64,000 nucleotides of DNA from Mayfieldus sp963772265 (GCA_963772265.1 CAVYWS010000004.1:276680-340679); one strand, 5' to 3'. Shown: positions 42,157 to 52,514, counted from the stretch's first letter. Translations and numbers: made by a program. Notes: a model not told the origin generated them from the sequence alone.

Positions 42157-42175
42157 TACTTCAGAAAGTGAAGTA
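42157..42175 (+). promoter_or_regulatory. Operator-like inverted repeat before trxB
   Basis: TACTTCA-GAAAG-TGAAGTA is a perfect 7-5-7 inverted repeat located 41 bases before the thioredoxin reductase ATG and 6 bases after the preceding stop. It is AT-rich in a GC-rich region and sits where a promoter would be. The form suits a winged-helix dimer (HxlR- or Rrf2-type), which would fit redox control, but the regulator is not in the window. Confidence 0.6.
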
Positions 42176-42216
42176 ACATTTGGGGTACGACGGAGACGTA
42201 AGAATGAGGACCTCGA

Positions 42217-43224
42217 ATGAGTGAGACAAAGCTTGAAAACCTGATCGTCGTCGGCGGCGGACCCGCCGGCTACACGGCTGCTCTCTACGCGGCCCGCGCC
42301 AACCTCGAGCCGCTCGTGATCGAGGGCTTCGAATGGGGCGGACAGCTTCAGAACACGACCGACGTCGAGAACTACCCGGGCTACCCGGACGGGATCATGG
42401 GGCCGGAGATGATGCAGCAGTTCCGCAACCAGGCGGAGCGCTTCGGGACCCGCTTCATCAGCGACAACGCCGACCGGGTCGAGCTCTCCGACGGCGGTAT
42501 CCAGCGCGTCTGGCTGGGCGACGAGGAGTATCAGGCCAAGGCCGTGGTCCTCTCGATGGGAGCCGAGCCGAGACGGCTCGGGATCCCCGGCGAGCGCGAG
42601 CTCTCCGGCCGCGGCGTCTCGACCTGCGGCGTCTGCGACGGCGCCTTCTTCAAGGGGGAGAAGGTGGTCGTGATCGGCGGCGGCGACTCCGCGATGGAGG
42701 ACTCGATCTTCATCGCCAAGTACGCGAGTCAGCTCACGGTCGTCCATCGCCGCGATGAGTTTCGGGCCTCGAAGATCATGCTCGAGCGCGCCCGGGCGGT
42801 CGACAACATCGACTTCAAGACCCCCTTCATCCCGGAGGAGTTCATCGCCGACGAGGAAAGCGGCAAGCTCGCCAAGGTCAGGCTGCGCAACGCCGAGACC
42901 GAGGAGATCGAGGAGATCGAGGTCGGCGGGGCGTTCGTGGCGATCGGCCACATCCCCCGATCGGAGCTGGTCACCGAGCAGGTCGACACCGACGAGAACG
43001 GCTACGTGCTGACCCGCGACGGCTCCACCCGCACCAACCTGGCCGGCGTGTTCGCGGTCGGCGACCTGGTCGACCACACCTACCGCCAGGCGGTCACCGC
43101 GGCCGGCACCGGATGCATGGGTGCGCTCGACGCCGAGTGGTACCTGCGCGACACCCCGCCCTCGCCCGAGGCCCATTGGCTCAAGGGCGGCGAGCCGGTC
43201 GAGATCGCGCCGAACCCGAGCTAG
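42217..43224 (+). CDS. trxB: Thioredoxin-disulfide reductase family protein
   Basis: 335 residues. FAD motif 'IVVGGGPAGYTAALYAARA', redox pair C137-x-x-C140 in 'STCGVCDGAFF', NADPH motif 'VVVIGGGDSAMEDSIFIAKY' and FAD-end motif 'GVFAVGDLVDHTYRQAVTAA'. The CxxC is CGVC rather than the usual CATC. The enzyme reduces thioredoxin or a related partner with NADPH. No thioredoxin gene lies beside it. An inverted repeat in front suggests dedicated regulation. Confidence 0.94.
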   Translation: MSETKLENLIVVGGGPAGYTAALYAARANLEPLVIEGFEWGGQLQNTTDVENYPGYPDGIMGPEMMQQFRNQAERFGTRFISDNADRVELSDGGIQRVWLGDEEYQAKAVVLSMGAEPRRLGIPGERELSGRGVSTCGVCDGAFFKGEKVVVIGGGDSAMEDSIFIAKYASQLTVVHRRDEFRASKIMLERARAVDNIDFKTPFIPEEFIADEESGKLAKVRLRNAETEEIEEIEVGGAFVAIGHIPRSELVTEQVDTDENGYVLTRDGSTRTNLAGVFAVGDLVDHTYRQAVTAAGTGCMGALDAEWYLRDTPPSPEAHWLKGGEPVEIAPNPS

Positions 43225-43305
43225 CAGCTCCCCCCGAGCCGAGCCGGACCCACCCGCTCATCTAGAGTGAGACGGGACCGAGCGAGCGAGGACGAGGAGG
43301 ATCCG

Positions 43306-44455
43306 ATGGCGGCGATCGAGAGCCCCGAGAAGGTCGGGCTGAAGCCATTTCACGAGTTCGACGAGGCCAACGAGACCTGGCCCCGCGGCGACCGTCCGGC
43401 GGCGATCCGCGAGGCGGCGGCCGAGTTCCGGGCCCGCTTCGCGACCGAGGAGAACCGGGTCCGCGCCGTGCGCACGGTTCCGATCGCCTCGGCCGGCTAC
43501 CCGCTCAAGTTCGCCTTCGGAGGCGCCGCCAAGGGGCCGAACCCCTACATCAACATCATCAACCGGCTGCAGGTGATCCAGTACGAGGACTTCGACGGCG
43601 ACCTGCGCACGCTCGCCTACGAGCCCACGGTCACCGACGGGCCCCAGGAGGCGCCGTTCTACGAGCAGCAGATCGAGCAGCTGCAGCAAGCTGCCCGGCG
43701 GCGCCGGCGACTGGCTCGCCTACAACGTGCTGTCGAAGATCTGGCACACGGTCCCCAGCGCGCTGGCCGAGACCGGGCTGGCGCCCGAGGACGTCGACTT
43801 CGTCAGCTTCGACCACCTCCACGTCCAGGACGTGCGCTTCATCCTCGGCTCCGAGCAGCCGCCGCCCGGCCATCCCGAGGCGGTCGAGCCGCTGTTCCCG
43901 AACGCGAAGCTGCTGACCCAGCGCAAGGAGTGGGACACCTTCGCCTCGCTGCACCCGATGCAGTGGGCCTGGTACGTCGAGGACGGGATCAAGGGCGTGA
44001 ACGAGGACAACGTCGTGCTGCTCGACGGCGACGTCGAGCTCGGCAAGGGCGTGGCGCTGGTCTGGACCCCGGGCCACACCGACGGCAACCACTCGCTCTG
44101 CATCAACACCGACGACGGCGTCTGGGTCTCTTCGGAGAACGGGGTCGCCGCCGACAACTGGCACCCGCATCTCTCGAAGATCCCCGGCGTGCGCCGCAAC
44201 GCCGAGTTCTTCGGCCGCGAGGTGATCCTCAACTCGAACACGCTCGAGGACTCGATCGACCAGTACGACTCGATGATCAAGGAGAAGGCGCTGGCCGATC
44301 CCAACCCGCGCGACCCGCGCTTCGCCAACGTCTTCCCGTCCTCGGAGATGGCGGAGTGGAAGCGCCAGTGGCCGGTCGTGCCGAGCTTCTTCTACGGCGG
44401 CATGGACTACGGGACGATCGAGCAGCCGGCATCGGGCAACGGGCGCCCCGCCTAG
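43306..44455 (+). CDS. Metallo-beta-lactamase-fold hydrolase (one frameshift)
   Basis: About 382 residues after correction. Metal-site segments: 'DHLHVQDVRF' (a variant of HxHxDH), 'TPGHTDGNHSLCI' (third His) and 'GVWVSSENGVAADNWHP'. A long N-terminal part (about 1-125) precedes the hydrolase core. One extra base near 43686-43692 breaks the frame; the corrected junction reads 'QLQQ-LPGGAGDWLAYNVLS'. The ATG is preceded by GAGGAGG. The substrate is unknown; the family includes lactonases and glyoxalase II-like enzymes. Confidence 0.8.
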
Positions 44456-44500
44456 CTCGAGTGATCTCACGTTTCTCGCCCCCCTACCGTTGGCAGGGCG

Positions 44501-45419
44501 ATGGATAGACGTGCATGGGCACTGCTGCTGATCCTCGGGGCGATTTGGGGTGCCTCCTACCTGTTCATCAAGATCGCGCTGCGCGACCTCTCGCCGGGGA
44601 TGGTCTCCTGGATCAGGGTCCTGCTCGCGGCGGCGGTCCTGATGGCCGTGGCCAGCCGCCGCGGCGGTCTGCGCCAGATGCGCGACAGGCTGCCGATGCT
44701 GGCCCTGCTCGGGGCGGTCCAGGCCGCCGGGCCGTTCACCCTGATCGCCGCCGGGGAGGAGGAGATCTCCTCCTCGCTGGCCGGGATCCTGGTCTCCTCG
44801 GCGCCGCTGTTCACCGCCGCTGCTTGCGATCTGGGTCGATCAGGAGGAGCGATCGACCGGCTGGCGGGCTCTGGGGATCGGGCTCGGCTTCGGCGGCGTC
44901 GTGCTGCTGCTCGGGGTTGACCTGGGCGGCTCCGGCTCGGCCCTGCTGGGAGGCACCGCCGTCGTTCTCGCCAGCCTCGGCTACGCGATCGGAGGCTTCA
45001 TCGCCAAGCACCGGCTCGTCGACACCGAGCCCCTGCCGGTCGCCGCCGCGGTGATGACGACCAGCGCCATCCTGCTGGCGCCGCTCGGCCTCGCGACACT
45101 GCCCGGCTCGATGCCGGGTCTGGGCCCGCTGGCGGCGGTCGCTGCGCTCGGCGTGCTCGGCACCGGCATCGCCTTCGCGATCTTCTACTCGCTGATCGAC
45201 TGGGTCGGTCCGGCGCGCACCTTCATCGTCACCTACATCGCGCCTGGCTTCGCGGTCTTCTACGGAGCCGTCTTTCTGGACGAGCATGTGTCGGTGGCGA
45301 TCGTCGCCGGGCTGGCGATGATCGTCGGTGGGTCCTGGCTAGCCGCCGGTGGCCTCGTAGGCGAAGAAGCCGCGCCCGGTGGACCGACCGAGCTCCCCGT
45401 CGCCGACCATGCGTCTTAG
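44501..45419 (+). CDS. EamA/DMT-family transporter (one frameshift)
   Basis: About 305 residues, ten membrane helices in two EamA repeats ('LLLILGAIWGASYLFIKIAL'; 'VLASLGYAIGGFIAKHRL'). One extra base near 44819-44824 shifts the frame; the corrected junction reads 'PLFTAA-LAIWVDQEERSTG'. Usually a metabolite or drug exporter. A TACCGT box ends 10 bases before the ATG. Its last 81 bases overlap the convergent 3-hydroxyacyl-CoA dehydrogenase gene. Confidence 0.85.
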
Positions 45420-46850
45420 CAGCGGCGCAGCCCGGTAGCGCTCCTCGCCGAGCTCGGCGTTGAGCGCGTCGAGCACCGCCAGCACGTGATCGAGGCCGAT
45501 CGCGTCGCCCCAGTCAAGCGGGCCGCGGGGGTAGTTGAACCCGAGCAGCATCGCGGTGTCGATGTCGGCGGCGGTTCCGATCCCCTTCTGCAGTGCAAAG
45601 GCCGCCTCGTTGACCAACTGGCAGACGATCCGTCCGAGCACGAGGCCTGGTGCGTCGCCGACCCATTCGACGTGCAGGCCGAGGGCGGAGAAGAACTCCT
45701 CGGCGCCGTCGCGAGCCTCCGGCGGCGTGTACTCGCCCGCCGTCAGCTCGACCAGCCGCGCCTCGTCGAGCGGCCCGAGCAGATGAAAGCCGACCGAGCC
45801 GCCGTCCTCGTCGAGCTCGGCCAGGCTCCCATCGGCGAGCAGAATGAGTCGCGGCGCCCCCTGCTCGGCGCTCGTCAGCACTCGCAGGGCCTCCGCCAGC
45901 TCGCCCTCGCCGACTATCTCCGCCGCCGGCAGCGCCCGCGCGCCGCCTGACTTTCCCAGCGCTACGACCTCCGGGTCCGGCGGGCGGTGACTTTCAGCGG
46001 CGTAGTCGTAATAGCCGCGGCCGGACTTTCTCCCCAGCCGTCCGGCGGACACCATCCGCTGCTGGATCGGGTGCGGCTGCCAGCGCGGCTCGTGAAAGCT
46101 CTGCTCCCAGAACGACTTCGCGACCTCGAAGTTGACATCGATTCCGACCAGGTCCATGAGCTCGAACGGGCCCATGCGAAACCCGGCGCCGACCCGGCAG
46201 ATGCGGTCGATCGTCTCGGGATCGGCGATCCGGTCGCCGAGCATGCTCAACGCCTCGAGGCTGAAGGGACGTGCGCAGCGGTTGGCGATGAAACCGATCT
46301 CATCCGCCGCCTGCACCGGCGTGCGGCCCATCCGCTCGGCCGTCTCGGTGACGAGCCAAAGCGTTTCCTCTGAGGACTCCGGCCCCGCCACCACCTCGAC
46401 CAGCCTCATCAGCGCCGGAGGGTTGAAGAAATGCATGCCGGCGACCCGCTGCGGTTCGGGCACCCCGGCGGCGATCGCGGCCACCGAAAGCGAGGAGGTG
46501 TTGGTCGCGAGCACGGCCTCGGGACCGCAGGCATCGGCGAGCTGGGAGAACAGCTCGCGCTTCAGCTCCAGGTCCTCCGGCGCAGCCTCGATCACGAGGT
46601 CGCAGCCGGCCAGCTCGCCGAGCTCCGGCGCGACCTGGACGAGCCGCGCGGCACGCTCGGCGTCCTCGCCGCTCCAGCGCCCCCGCTCGGCACCCTTCTC
46701 CAGGGAGGCGATCAGCCGTCGCTCCCCGGCCGACAGCGCCTCGGGGATCGGGTCGTGCAGGCGGGTCTCGATCCCTCCCAGGCAGGCGAGCTGGGCGATC
46801 CCGGCGCCCATCGTTCCGGCGCCGACGACGCCGACCCGCTGCGCGCTCAC
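45339..46850 (-). CDS. 3-hydroxyacyl-CoA dehydrogenase (two C-terminal domains)
   Basis: 503 residues. Rossmann NAD domain 'VGVVGAGTMGAGIAQLACLGG' region (1-185) with catalytic 'MHFFNPP' and 'ATNTSSL'. The first C-terminal domain is at ~190-285 ('FIANRCARPF', 'FRMGPFELMDLVG'). A second, PaaH-like C-terminal domain is at ~390-500 ('LVNEAAFALQKGIGTAADID', 'NYPRGPLDWGDAIGLD'). Oxidises L-3-hydroxyacyl-CoA in beta-oxidation. The GTG start overlaps the stop of the cupin gene. The tandem C-terminal arrangement is typical of the PaaH/aromatic-degradation subgroup. Confidence 0.93.
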   Translation of the reverse strand: MSAQRVGVVGAGTMGAGIAQLACLGGIETRLHDPIPEALSAGERRLIASLEKGAERGRWSGEDAERAARLVQVAPELGELAGCDLVIEAAPEDLELKRELFSQLADACGPEAVLATNTSSLSVAAIAAGVPEPQRVAGMHFFNPPALMRLVEVVAGPESSEETLWLVTETAERMGRTPVQAADEIGFIANRCARPFSLEALSMLGDRIADPETIDRICRVGAGFRMGPFELMDLVGIDVNFEVAKSFWEQSFHEPRWQPHPIQQRMVSAGRLGRKSGRGYYDYAAESHRPPDPEVVALGKSGGARALPAAEIVGEGELAEALRVLTSAEQGAPRLILLADGSLAELDEDGGSVGFHLLGPLDEARLVELTAGEYTPPEARDGAEEFFSALGLHVEWVGDAPGLVLGRIVCQLVNEAAFALQKGIGTAADIDTAMLLGFNYPRGPLDWGDAIGLDHVLAVLDALNAELGEERYRAAPLLRRMVGDGELGRSTGRGFFAYEATGG

Positions 46851-47346
46851 GGATCCTCCGGGGGCTCCTCGCCCTGCCAGTAATCCACCTCGTCATCGAG
46901 CTCGAAGAAGGCGGCGATCGTGCCCTCGCCCTCGTCGCCGGGCGAACCCGGCGGGCGCTGAAACGCGGACACCTTTCCGGAGTCCGGATAGGCGCATACC
47001 TCGGGGGCCCTCATCTCGCTGATCACCAGGACGCGGGCGGCGGCGTCGCCGCGGTTGACGATCTGGTGCGCGCCCCGCTCGCCGACCGGAAAGGGCACGA
47101 TCTCGCCCCGTTCGAGCGTGCGCCAGCCGTCGGGCGTGCGCAGGTCCGGGGCTCCGGCGACGACGATCAGCAGCTCCTCGTTTGCGCTGTGCCAGTGGTA
47201 GGGAAGGCGGCCTCGCCGGGTTCGATCTCGTAGAGGCTTGCGCCGAGCCGGGAGGCGCCCACCTGGCGTCCGAGGCGGGCGCGCCGGTAGGAGAACCCCT
47301 GCCGCTCGTGGGTCCCGTCCCAGTCGGGCTCGAACAGGTTCGCCAT
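46847..47346 (-). CDS. Cupin-domain protein (one frameshift)
   Basis: About 166 residues. Starts 'MANLFEPDWDGTHERQGF'; cupin motif 1 'PYHWHSANEELLIVVAGAP' and motif 2 'GAHQIVNRGDAAARVLVI' give the metal ligands H, H, E and H. A base is missing in the CCC run near 47201-47207, which separates the N-terminal 45 residues from the cupin core. Small cupins of this type often bind sugars or oxidised compounds. It lies inside the beta-oxidation operon, with 4-base overlap to the next gene. Confidence 0.8.
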
Positions 47347-47348
47347 CC

Positions 47349-48116
47349 CTACCTGCCCTTGAAGTCGGGCCTGCGCTTCTCGATGAAGGCGCGCATTCCC
47401 TCGACCCGGTCCTCGGTCGCGAAGGAGAGCTCATAGAGCCGGCGCTCGGTCTCCAGCCCCACCGAGAGCGCGGTCTCGTCGGCGGCGATCACCGCCTGCT
47501 TGGCGAGCCGGGCCGCGATCGGCGGCCGCCGGGCCACCCGCTGGGCCATCTCGAGCGCCTCCTCGAGCCAGCTGTTCTTCGGCGCGACGAGGTTGACCAG
47601 CCCCGCCTGGAGCGCCTCGGCGGCGTCGATCCTGCGCCCGGTCAGGACCAGGTCCATCGTCCGCTGCTTGCCCAGGACCCGTGCCAGGCGCTGGGTGCCG
47701 CCGCCGCCGGGAATGATTCCGAGGGTGATCTCGGGCTGGCCGAACTCTGCCGTCTCGGAGGCGACGATCAGGTCGCAGGCCAGCGCCAGCTCGCAGCCGC
47801 CCCCCAGGGCCCAGCCCGAGACGGCGGCCAGCAGCGGCGTCTTGACCGCCGCCAGCCGCTTCCAGAACCTCGCCGCGGGGTGGCGCAGCGTCTCCTCGAG
47901 GGGGCGATCGACCATCGCCTTGATGTCGGCGCCGGCGGCGAAGACCTCGTCGGAGCCCGCGATCACGATGCAGTGGACCGCGGGGTCGGTGTCGAAGCCC
48001 TCCAGCGCCGCCGCGAGCTCGTCCATCAGCTCCGGCGAGAGGGCGTTTCGCGCCTCGGGCCTGTCGAGGCGGCAGAGCGCGACGTTGCCGTCAACCGAGG
48101 TGGCTACGAACGCGAT
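47349..48116 (-). CDS. Enoyl-CoA hydratase
   Basis: About 255 residues, classical crotonase: oxyanion segments 'FAAGADIKAM' and 'GWALGGGCELALACDLIVAS', catalytic Glu region 'FGQPEITLGIIPGGGGTQRL', C-terminal 'FIEKRRPDFKGR'. Hydrates 2-enoyl-CoA. No ATG, GTG or TTG opens this frame at the right place: a good CAGGAG site is followed 6 bases later by ATC GCG TTC. This is either a rare ATC start or a base error. The frame remains open upstream into the acyl-CoA dehydrogenase gene, which ends 2 bases before the proposed start. Confidence 0.88.
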   Translation of the reverse strand: MAFVATSVDGNVALCRLDRPEARNALSPELMDELAAALEGFDTDPAVHCIVIAGSDEVFAAGADIKAMVDRPLEETLRHPAARFWKRLAAVKTPLLAAVSGWALGGGCELALACDLIVASETAEFGQPEITLGIIPGGGGTQRLARVLGKQRTMDLVLTGRRIDAAEALQAGLVNLVAPKNSWLEEALEMAQRVARRPPIAARLAKQAVIAADETALSVGLETERRLYELSFATEDRVEGMRAFIEKRRPDFKGR

Positions 48117-48118
48117 GC

Positions 48119-49306
48119 CTAGCTCCTGACCGCTTCGCCTTCCGGTTCGAGCGGCGTCATCGCGTTGATCCCGGTCGCGTCGCGGCCGATGATCAGCTTC
48201 TGGATCTGCGAGGTCCCCTCGTAGAGGGTTGTCACCCGGGCGTCGCGCAGATAGCGCTCGACCGGGTAGTCGTCGACGTATCCCGAGCCCCCGTGGACCT
48301 GGATCGCGGCGTTGGCGCACTCGACCGCCGACTCGGTCGCATACAGCTTCGCGATCGAAGTCTCGGCCGTGTTCGGCAGGCCCCGGTCCTTGAGGTCGGC
48401 GGCGCGCCAGACCAGCATCCTGGCCGCGTCGCGCTTGACGATCATCTCGGCGATCATCTCCTGGACGAGCTGGAAGCGGGCCAGCGGGACCCCGAACTGG
48501 CGCCTCTCCTTCGCATAGGCGACCGAGGCCTCGACGCAGCCGTCGCAGATCCCGACGCAGCCCGCGGCGACGCTGAAGCGGCCCGAGTCCAATGCGCTCA
48601 TCGCGACCTTGAAGCCGTCGCCGACCTCGCCGAGCATCGCGTCTTCGGGAACATCGACCTCGTCGAGCGATATCTCAGCCGTGTCGGAGGCCCGAAGCCC
48701 GAGCTTGCCGTGGATCTCCTGAGTCTCGAAACCCTCGCTGGAGGTGGGGACCAGGAAGCAGGCGAGGCCACGATGGGCGAGATCGGGGTCGGTCTGGGCG
48801 AAGATCAGCGCCACCTCGGCGAAGTTGCCGAGCGAGATCCACATCTTCTGGCCGCTGATCGACCAGCCGCCGCCGGTTCGCTTCGCCCGGGTTCGCAGGT
48901 TGGCGGCGTCGGAGCCGGTGTCGGGCTCGGTGAGGCCGAAGCAGCCCAGCGCCTCGCCCGAGCAGAGGCGGGGAAGCCAGGCCTGCTTCTGTTCCTCGGT
49001 TCCCCAGCGCTCGATCGAGCCGCAGACCAGCGAGGTCTGCACCGAGACCACGGTCCGCGCGGCCGAGTCGGCGCGGCCGACCTGCTCGACGATCAGCCCG
49101 TAGCCGAGATAGTCGAGGCCGCGGCCGCCGTACTCCTCGGCGACCGGGGCGCCCAGGTATCCGACCTCGCCGATCTTCTTCGCAAGCTCGAGGTCGAAGC
49201 GCTCGGCGCGGTCGTTCTCGCGGGCGCGGGGGATGATCTCGCGGTCGGCGAACTCCCGTGCCGCCTCGGAGATCAGCCGGTGCTCGTCACTGAGCTCGAA
49301 GTCCAC
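48119..49306 (-). CDS. Acyl-CoA dehydrogenase
   Basis: 395 residues. FAD/substrate motifs 'CFGLTEPDTGSDAANLRT' and 'GGSGYVDDYPVERYLRDARV', with the catalytic Glu in 'LYEGTSQIQKLIIGR' (short-chain position). First step of beta-oxidation or branched-chain acid breakdown; an ETF partner is not in the window. A TAAGCT box ends 6 bases before the GTG, so it is probably the leaderless first gene of ACAD-ECH-cupin-HCD. Confidence 0.94.
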   Translation of the reverse strand: MDFELSDEHRLISEAAREFADREIIPRARENDRAERFDLELAKKIGEVGYLGAPVAEEYGGRGLDYLGYGLIVEQVGRADSAARTVVSVQTSLVCGSIERWGTEEQKQAWLPRLCSGEALGCFGLTEPDTGSDAANLRTRAKRTGGGWSISGQKMWISLGNFAEVALIFAQTDPDLAHRGLACFLVPTSSEGFETQEIHGKLGLRASDTAEISLDEVDVPEDAMLGEVGDGFKVAMSALDSGRFSVAAGCVGICDGCVEASVAYAKERRQFGVPLARFQLVQEMIAEMIVKRDAARMLVWRAADLKDRGLPNTAETSIAKLYATESAVECANAAIQVHGGSGYVDDYPVERYLRDARVTTLYEGTSQIQKLIIGRDATGINAMTPLEPEGEAVRS

Positions 49307-49343
49307 CCGCGCAGCTTATTGAGACAGGACGTTTCCGCAACGC

Positions 49344-50141
49344 TCAGCCGGCCTGTTGCAGCTCGCGCCGCAGGGCTTTCTCAAAGGCCACGATCGCCTC
49401 CTCGGTCCGCGGGCCGGGGACATCGGGCAGCTCGACCCCGTCGATCGCGGAGACCGCCTGAATCTCGCGGCTGGTCGAGGCCAGAAACGCCTCCCTCGCG
49501 GCTCGCAGGTCGGCGACGGGCCAGTTGCCCTGCTCGACGTGAAGCGCCGCGGCGATGCGCGCCCGGGTGATCGAAGCCAGAACCCCGGCCTCCAGCGCCG
49601 AGGTTCGCAGCCCGCCCTGCGGCGAGACCCAGAAGACGGTCGAGGTCGGGGCCTCCAGCACGGTGCCGTCGGGGGTGACCAGCACCGCCTCGTTCGCGCC
49701 CTGCGCCTGCGCGAGCCGGGTCGCCTGCATGTTGGCCGCGTAGGAGAGCGACTTGACCCCGGTCAGGATCACGCTGGGGGCATAGGTGACCGTGGCCAGG
49801 CGGGCTGTGTCGGCCTTCGGCGGCAGCGGCTCGGTGACCGCGATTCGCCGGCCGCCGCGGGTGACCACGATCCGCAGCTGGCCGTCCCCGCCTCCGAACT
49901 CGGAGAGCAGCGCCTCGATCTCGCCCTCCAGGGCCGCGCGGTCGACCGCCAACTCGATTGCCCCGGCGGAGCGCTGCAGGCGGTCCAGATGGTCGGCGAG
50001 GGCGAAAGGCCGGCCTTCGTAGAGCCTGATCACCTCGAAGGCTCCGTCACCGCGGTAAAGGCCATCGTCCTTGATCGGGACGGTCGCCTCCTCGACCGGG
50101 GAGATGCGACCGTCGACGCTTGCCAGCTCCTGGGTTGCCAT
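49344..50141 (-). CDS. Class IV PLP aminotransferase (BCAT/aminodeoxychorismate lyase type)
   Basis: 265 residues, fold type IV. 'GLYRGDGAFEVIRLYEGRPF' opens the family, PLP lysine in 'LTGVKSLSYAANM', 'GANEAVLVTPDGTVLEAPTS' and 'STSREIQAVSAIDG' follow. The small size and 'DGAFE' motif fit either PabC or a D-amino/branched-chain aminotransferase; there is no pab neighbour to decide. ATG 50141 is chosen because homology starts there and a TAGCCT box lies 13 bases upstream; the frame extends further upstream without support. Confidence 0.85.
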   Translation of the reverse strand: MATQELASVDGRISPVEEATVPIKDDGLYRGDGAFEVIRLYEGRPFALADHLDRLQRSAGAIELAVDRAALEGEIEALLSEFGGGDGQLRIVVTRGGRRIAVTEPLPPKADTARLATVTYAPSVILTGVKSLSYAANMQATRLAQAQGANEAVLVTPDGTVLEAPTSTVFWVSPQGGLRTSALEAGVLASITRARIAAALHVEQGNWPVADLRAAREAFLASTSREIQAVSAIDGVELPDVPGPRTEEAIVAFEKALRRELQQAG

Positions 50142-50270
50142 CGCGTGGAGCGCGAGGCTACCCGATCGGACTGGGCGCGAATTCGATTCCTCGAGATAGC
50201 GCCGCCTAGTACGGACGTCCGTTTTCGCCGCCGATTTTCCGTCCAAACGCCTACTTAAAATCCAGTACAG

Positions 50271-50483
50271 ATGGCAAGAGACGATGTTTCCTCACGGATG
50301 CTCCCCGAGCGGCACTCTTCCAGCGAGTCGAGCGGCGGGGATCGCAAATCCCGCGGCCTTCACGATTTGGCCAAGCTCGACCTCTGGGGTCAGGGCGAGG
50401 TCTCGGCCACCCGGCTTCTCGCCGGGTGGATCGCCTTTGGGATCTCGCTTTCGATGGCCGTGCTGCTGCTCGCCGGCGCCTAG
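50271..50483 (+). CDS. Small single-helix membrane protein
   Basis: 70 residues: charged, Ser-rich N-terminal half ('HSSSESSGGDRKSRG') and a C-terminal helix ('LLAGWIAFGISLSMAVLLLAGA'). Upstream is an unusually AT-rich patch (CTTAAAATCC) that can serve as the -10 region. It is convergent with the thiolase gene, 3 bases apart. No family recognised. Confidence 0.55.
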   Translation: MARDDVSSRMLPERHSSSESSGGDRKSRGLHDLAKLDLWGQGEVSATRLLAGWIAFGISLSMAVLLLAGA

Positions 50484-50486
50484 CGC

Positions 50487-51674
<1,188 letters not shown>

Positions 51675-51696
51675 CCCGTCACCGTATCCTGATCGC

Positions 51697-51993
51697 GTGG
51701 GCTTCTTCCTCGGCACGCTGCTGATCCTCGCCTTCTTCATCGGCGTGATCCTTCTCGTCGGCCATTTCTACCCCGGAAGTGGGGCCGACCTGCTCGATTG
51801 GAAGCCGACCCGCGACTACGAGACCGAGGTCCAGCTCGAGGCCGACGACGTGCAGCAGATGCTCGATGCCCAGAACGAGATGCGCCGCCGCCGCGGCGCG
51901 CCCGAGCTGACCGAAAAGGAGCTGAACGAGAAGGTCGCCGAGGACCAGGCGAATCGCCTCCGCGGGCGCGGGCCGTTCTCGGCGGGAACCTAG
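51697..51993 (+). CDS. Small membrane-anchored protein
   Basis: 98 residues: an N-terminal membrane helix ('FFLGTLLILAFFIGVILLVG'), then a charged helical tail ('EVQLEADDVQQMLDAQNEMR', 'GAPELTEKELNEKVAEDQA'), possibly a coiled coil facing the cytosol. A TATCCT box ends 6 bases before the GTG, indicating a leaderless start. Followed 8 bases later by a Rossmann-type gene. No family recognised. Confidence 0.68.
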   Translation: MGFFLGTLLILAFFIGVILLVGHFYPGSGADLLDWKPTRDYETEVQLEADDVQQMLDAQNEMRRRRGAPELTEKELNEKVAEDQANRLRGRGPFSAGT

Positions 51994-52001
51994 ACCGCGA
52001 C

Positions 52002-52490
52002 TTGGCCCGGGCGCTGATCGTCGGCTGCGGTTGCCGGGGGCGGGCCCTGGGGGGGAGGCTCCACCGCGATGGCTGGCAGGTGCGCGGCACCACCCGCGAC
52101 CCGGCGCAGGCCGCGGGGATCGAGGCGGCGGGGATCGAGTCCGCCGTTGCCGATCCGGATCGCCCCGGGACGATCCTCGACCTGGTCGGCGACGTCACCG
52201 TCGTCCACTGGCTGCTCGCCTCTGCGAGCGGCGGGCCCGAGGTCGTCGCCGCGATTCACGGTCCGCGGCTGGAGCGCCTGTTGGAGAAGCTGGTCGACTC
52301 GCCGGTTCGCGGCTTCGTCTATGAAGCGGCGGGAGGAGTGCCGCGCCAACACCTCGAGATCGGCGCCGAGCTGGTTCGCTCCGCCGCCCGGACCTGGCGG
52401 ATCCCGGTCGAAGTCGTCGAGACCGCGCCGGCCCCGGTCGAGGCCTGGCTCGACGCGATGGCGGCGGCCACCGGGCGCCTGGTCGGCTGA
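52002..52490 (+). CDS. Short Rossmann-fold protein (truncated epimerase-like)
   Basis: 162 residues. Begins with a glycine-rich nucleotide loop ('ALIVGCGCRGRALGGRLHRD'), followed by 'VRGTTRDPAQAAGIEAAGIE' and 'DVTVVHWLLASASGGPEV', as in NAD-dependent epimerases of the YeeZ type. It ends before the usual catalytic and substrate domains, so either it is a small stand-alone NAD(P)-binding protein or a shortened relative. TTG start, 8 bases after the preceding stop. Confidence 0.62.
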   Translation: MARALIVGCGCRGRALGGRLHRDGWQVRGTTRDPAQAAGIEAAGIESAVADPDRPGTILDLVGDVTVVHWLLASASGGPEVVAAIHGPRLERLLEKLVDSPVRGFVYEAAGGVPRQHLEIGAELVRSAARTWRIPVEVVETAPAPVEAWLDAMAAATGRLVG

Positions 52491-52514
52491 GCGCCGCGCA
52501 GCGCGCCGCCGGCG

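Noticed and set aside
41152..43176. 2-kb minus-strand open frame across the flippase-like gene and trxB
   Set aside because: It is a shadow of two clear plus-strand genes and has no domain features.
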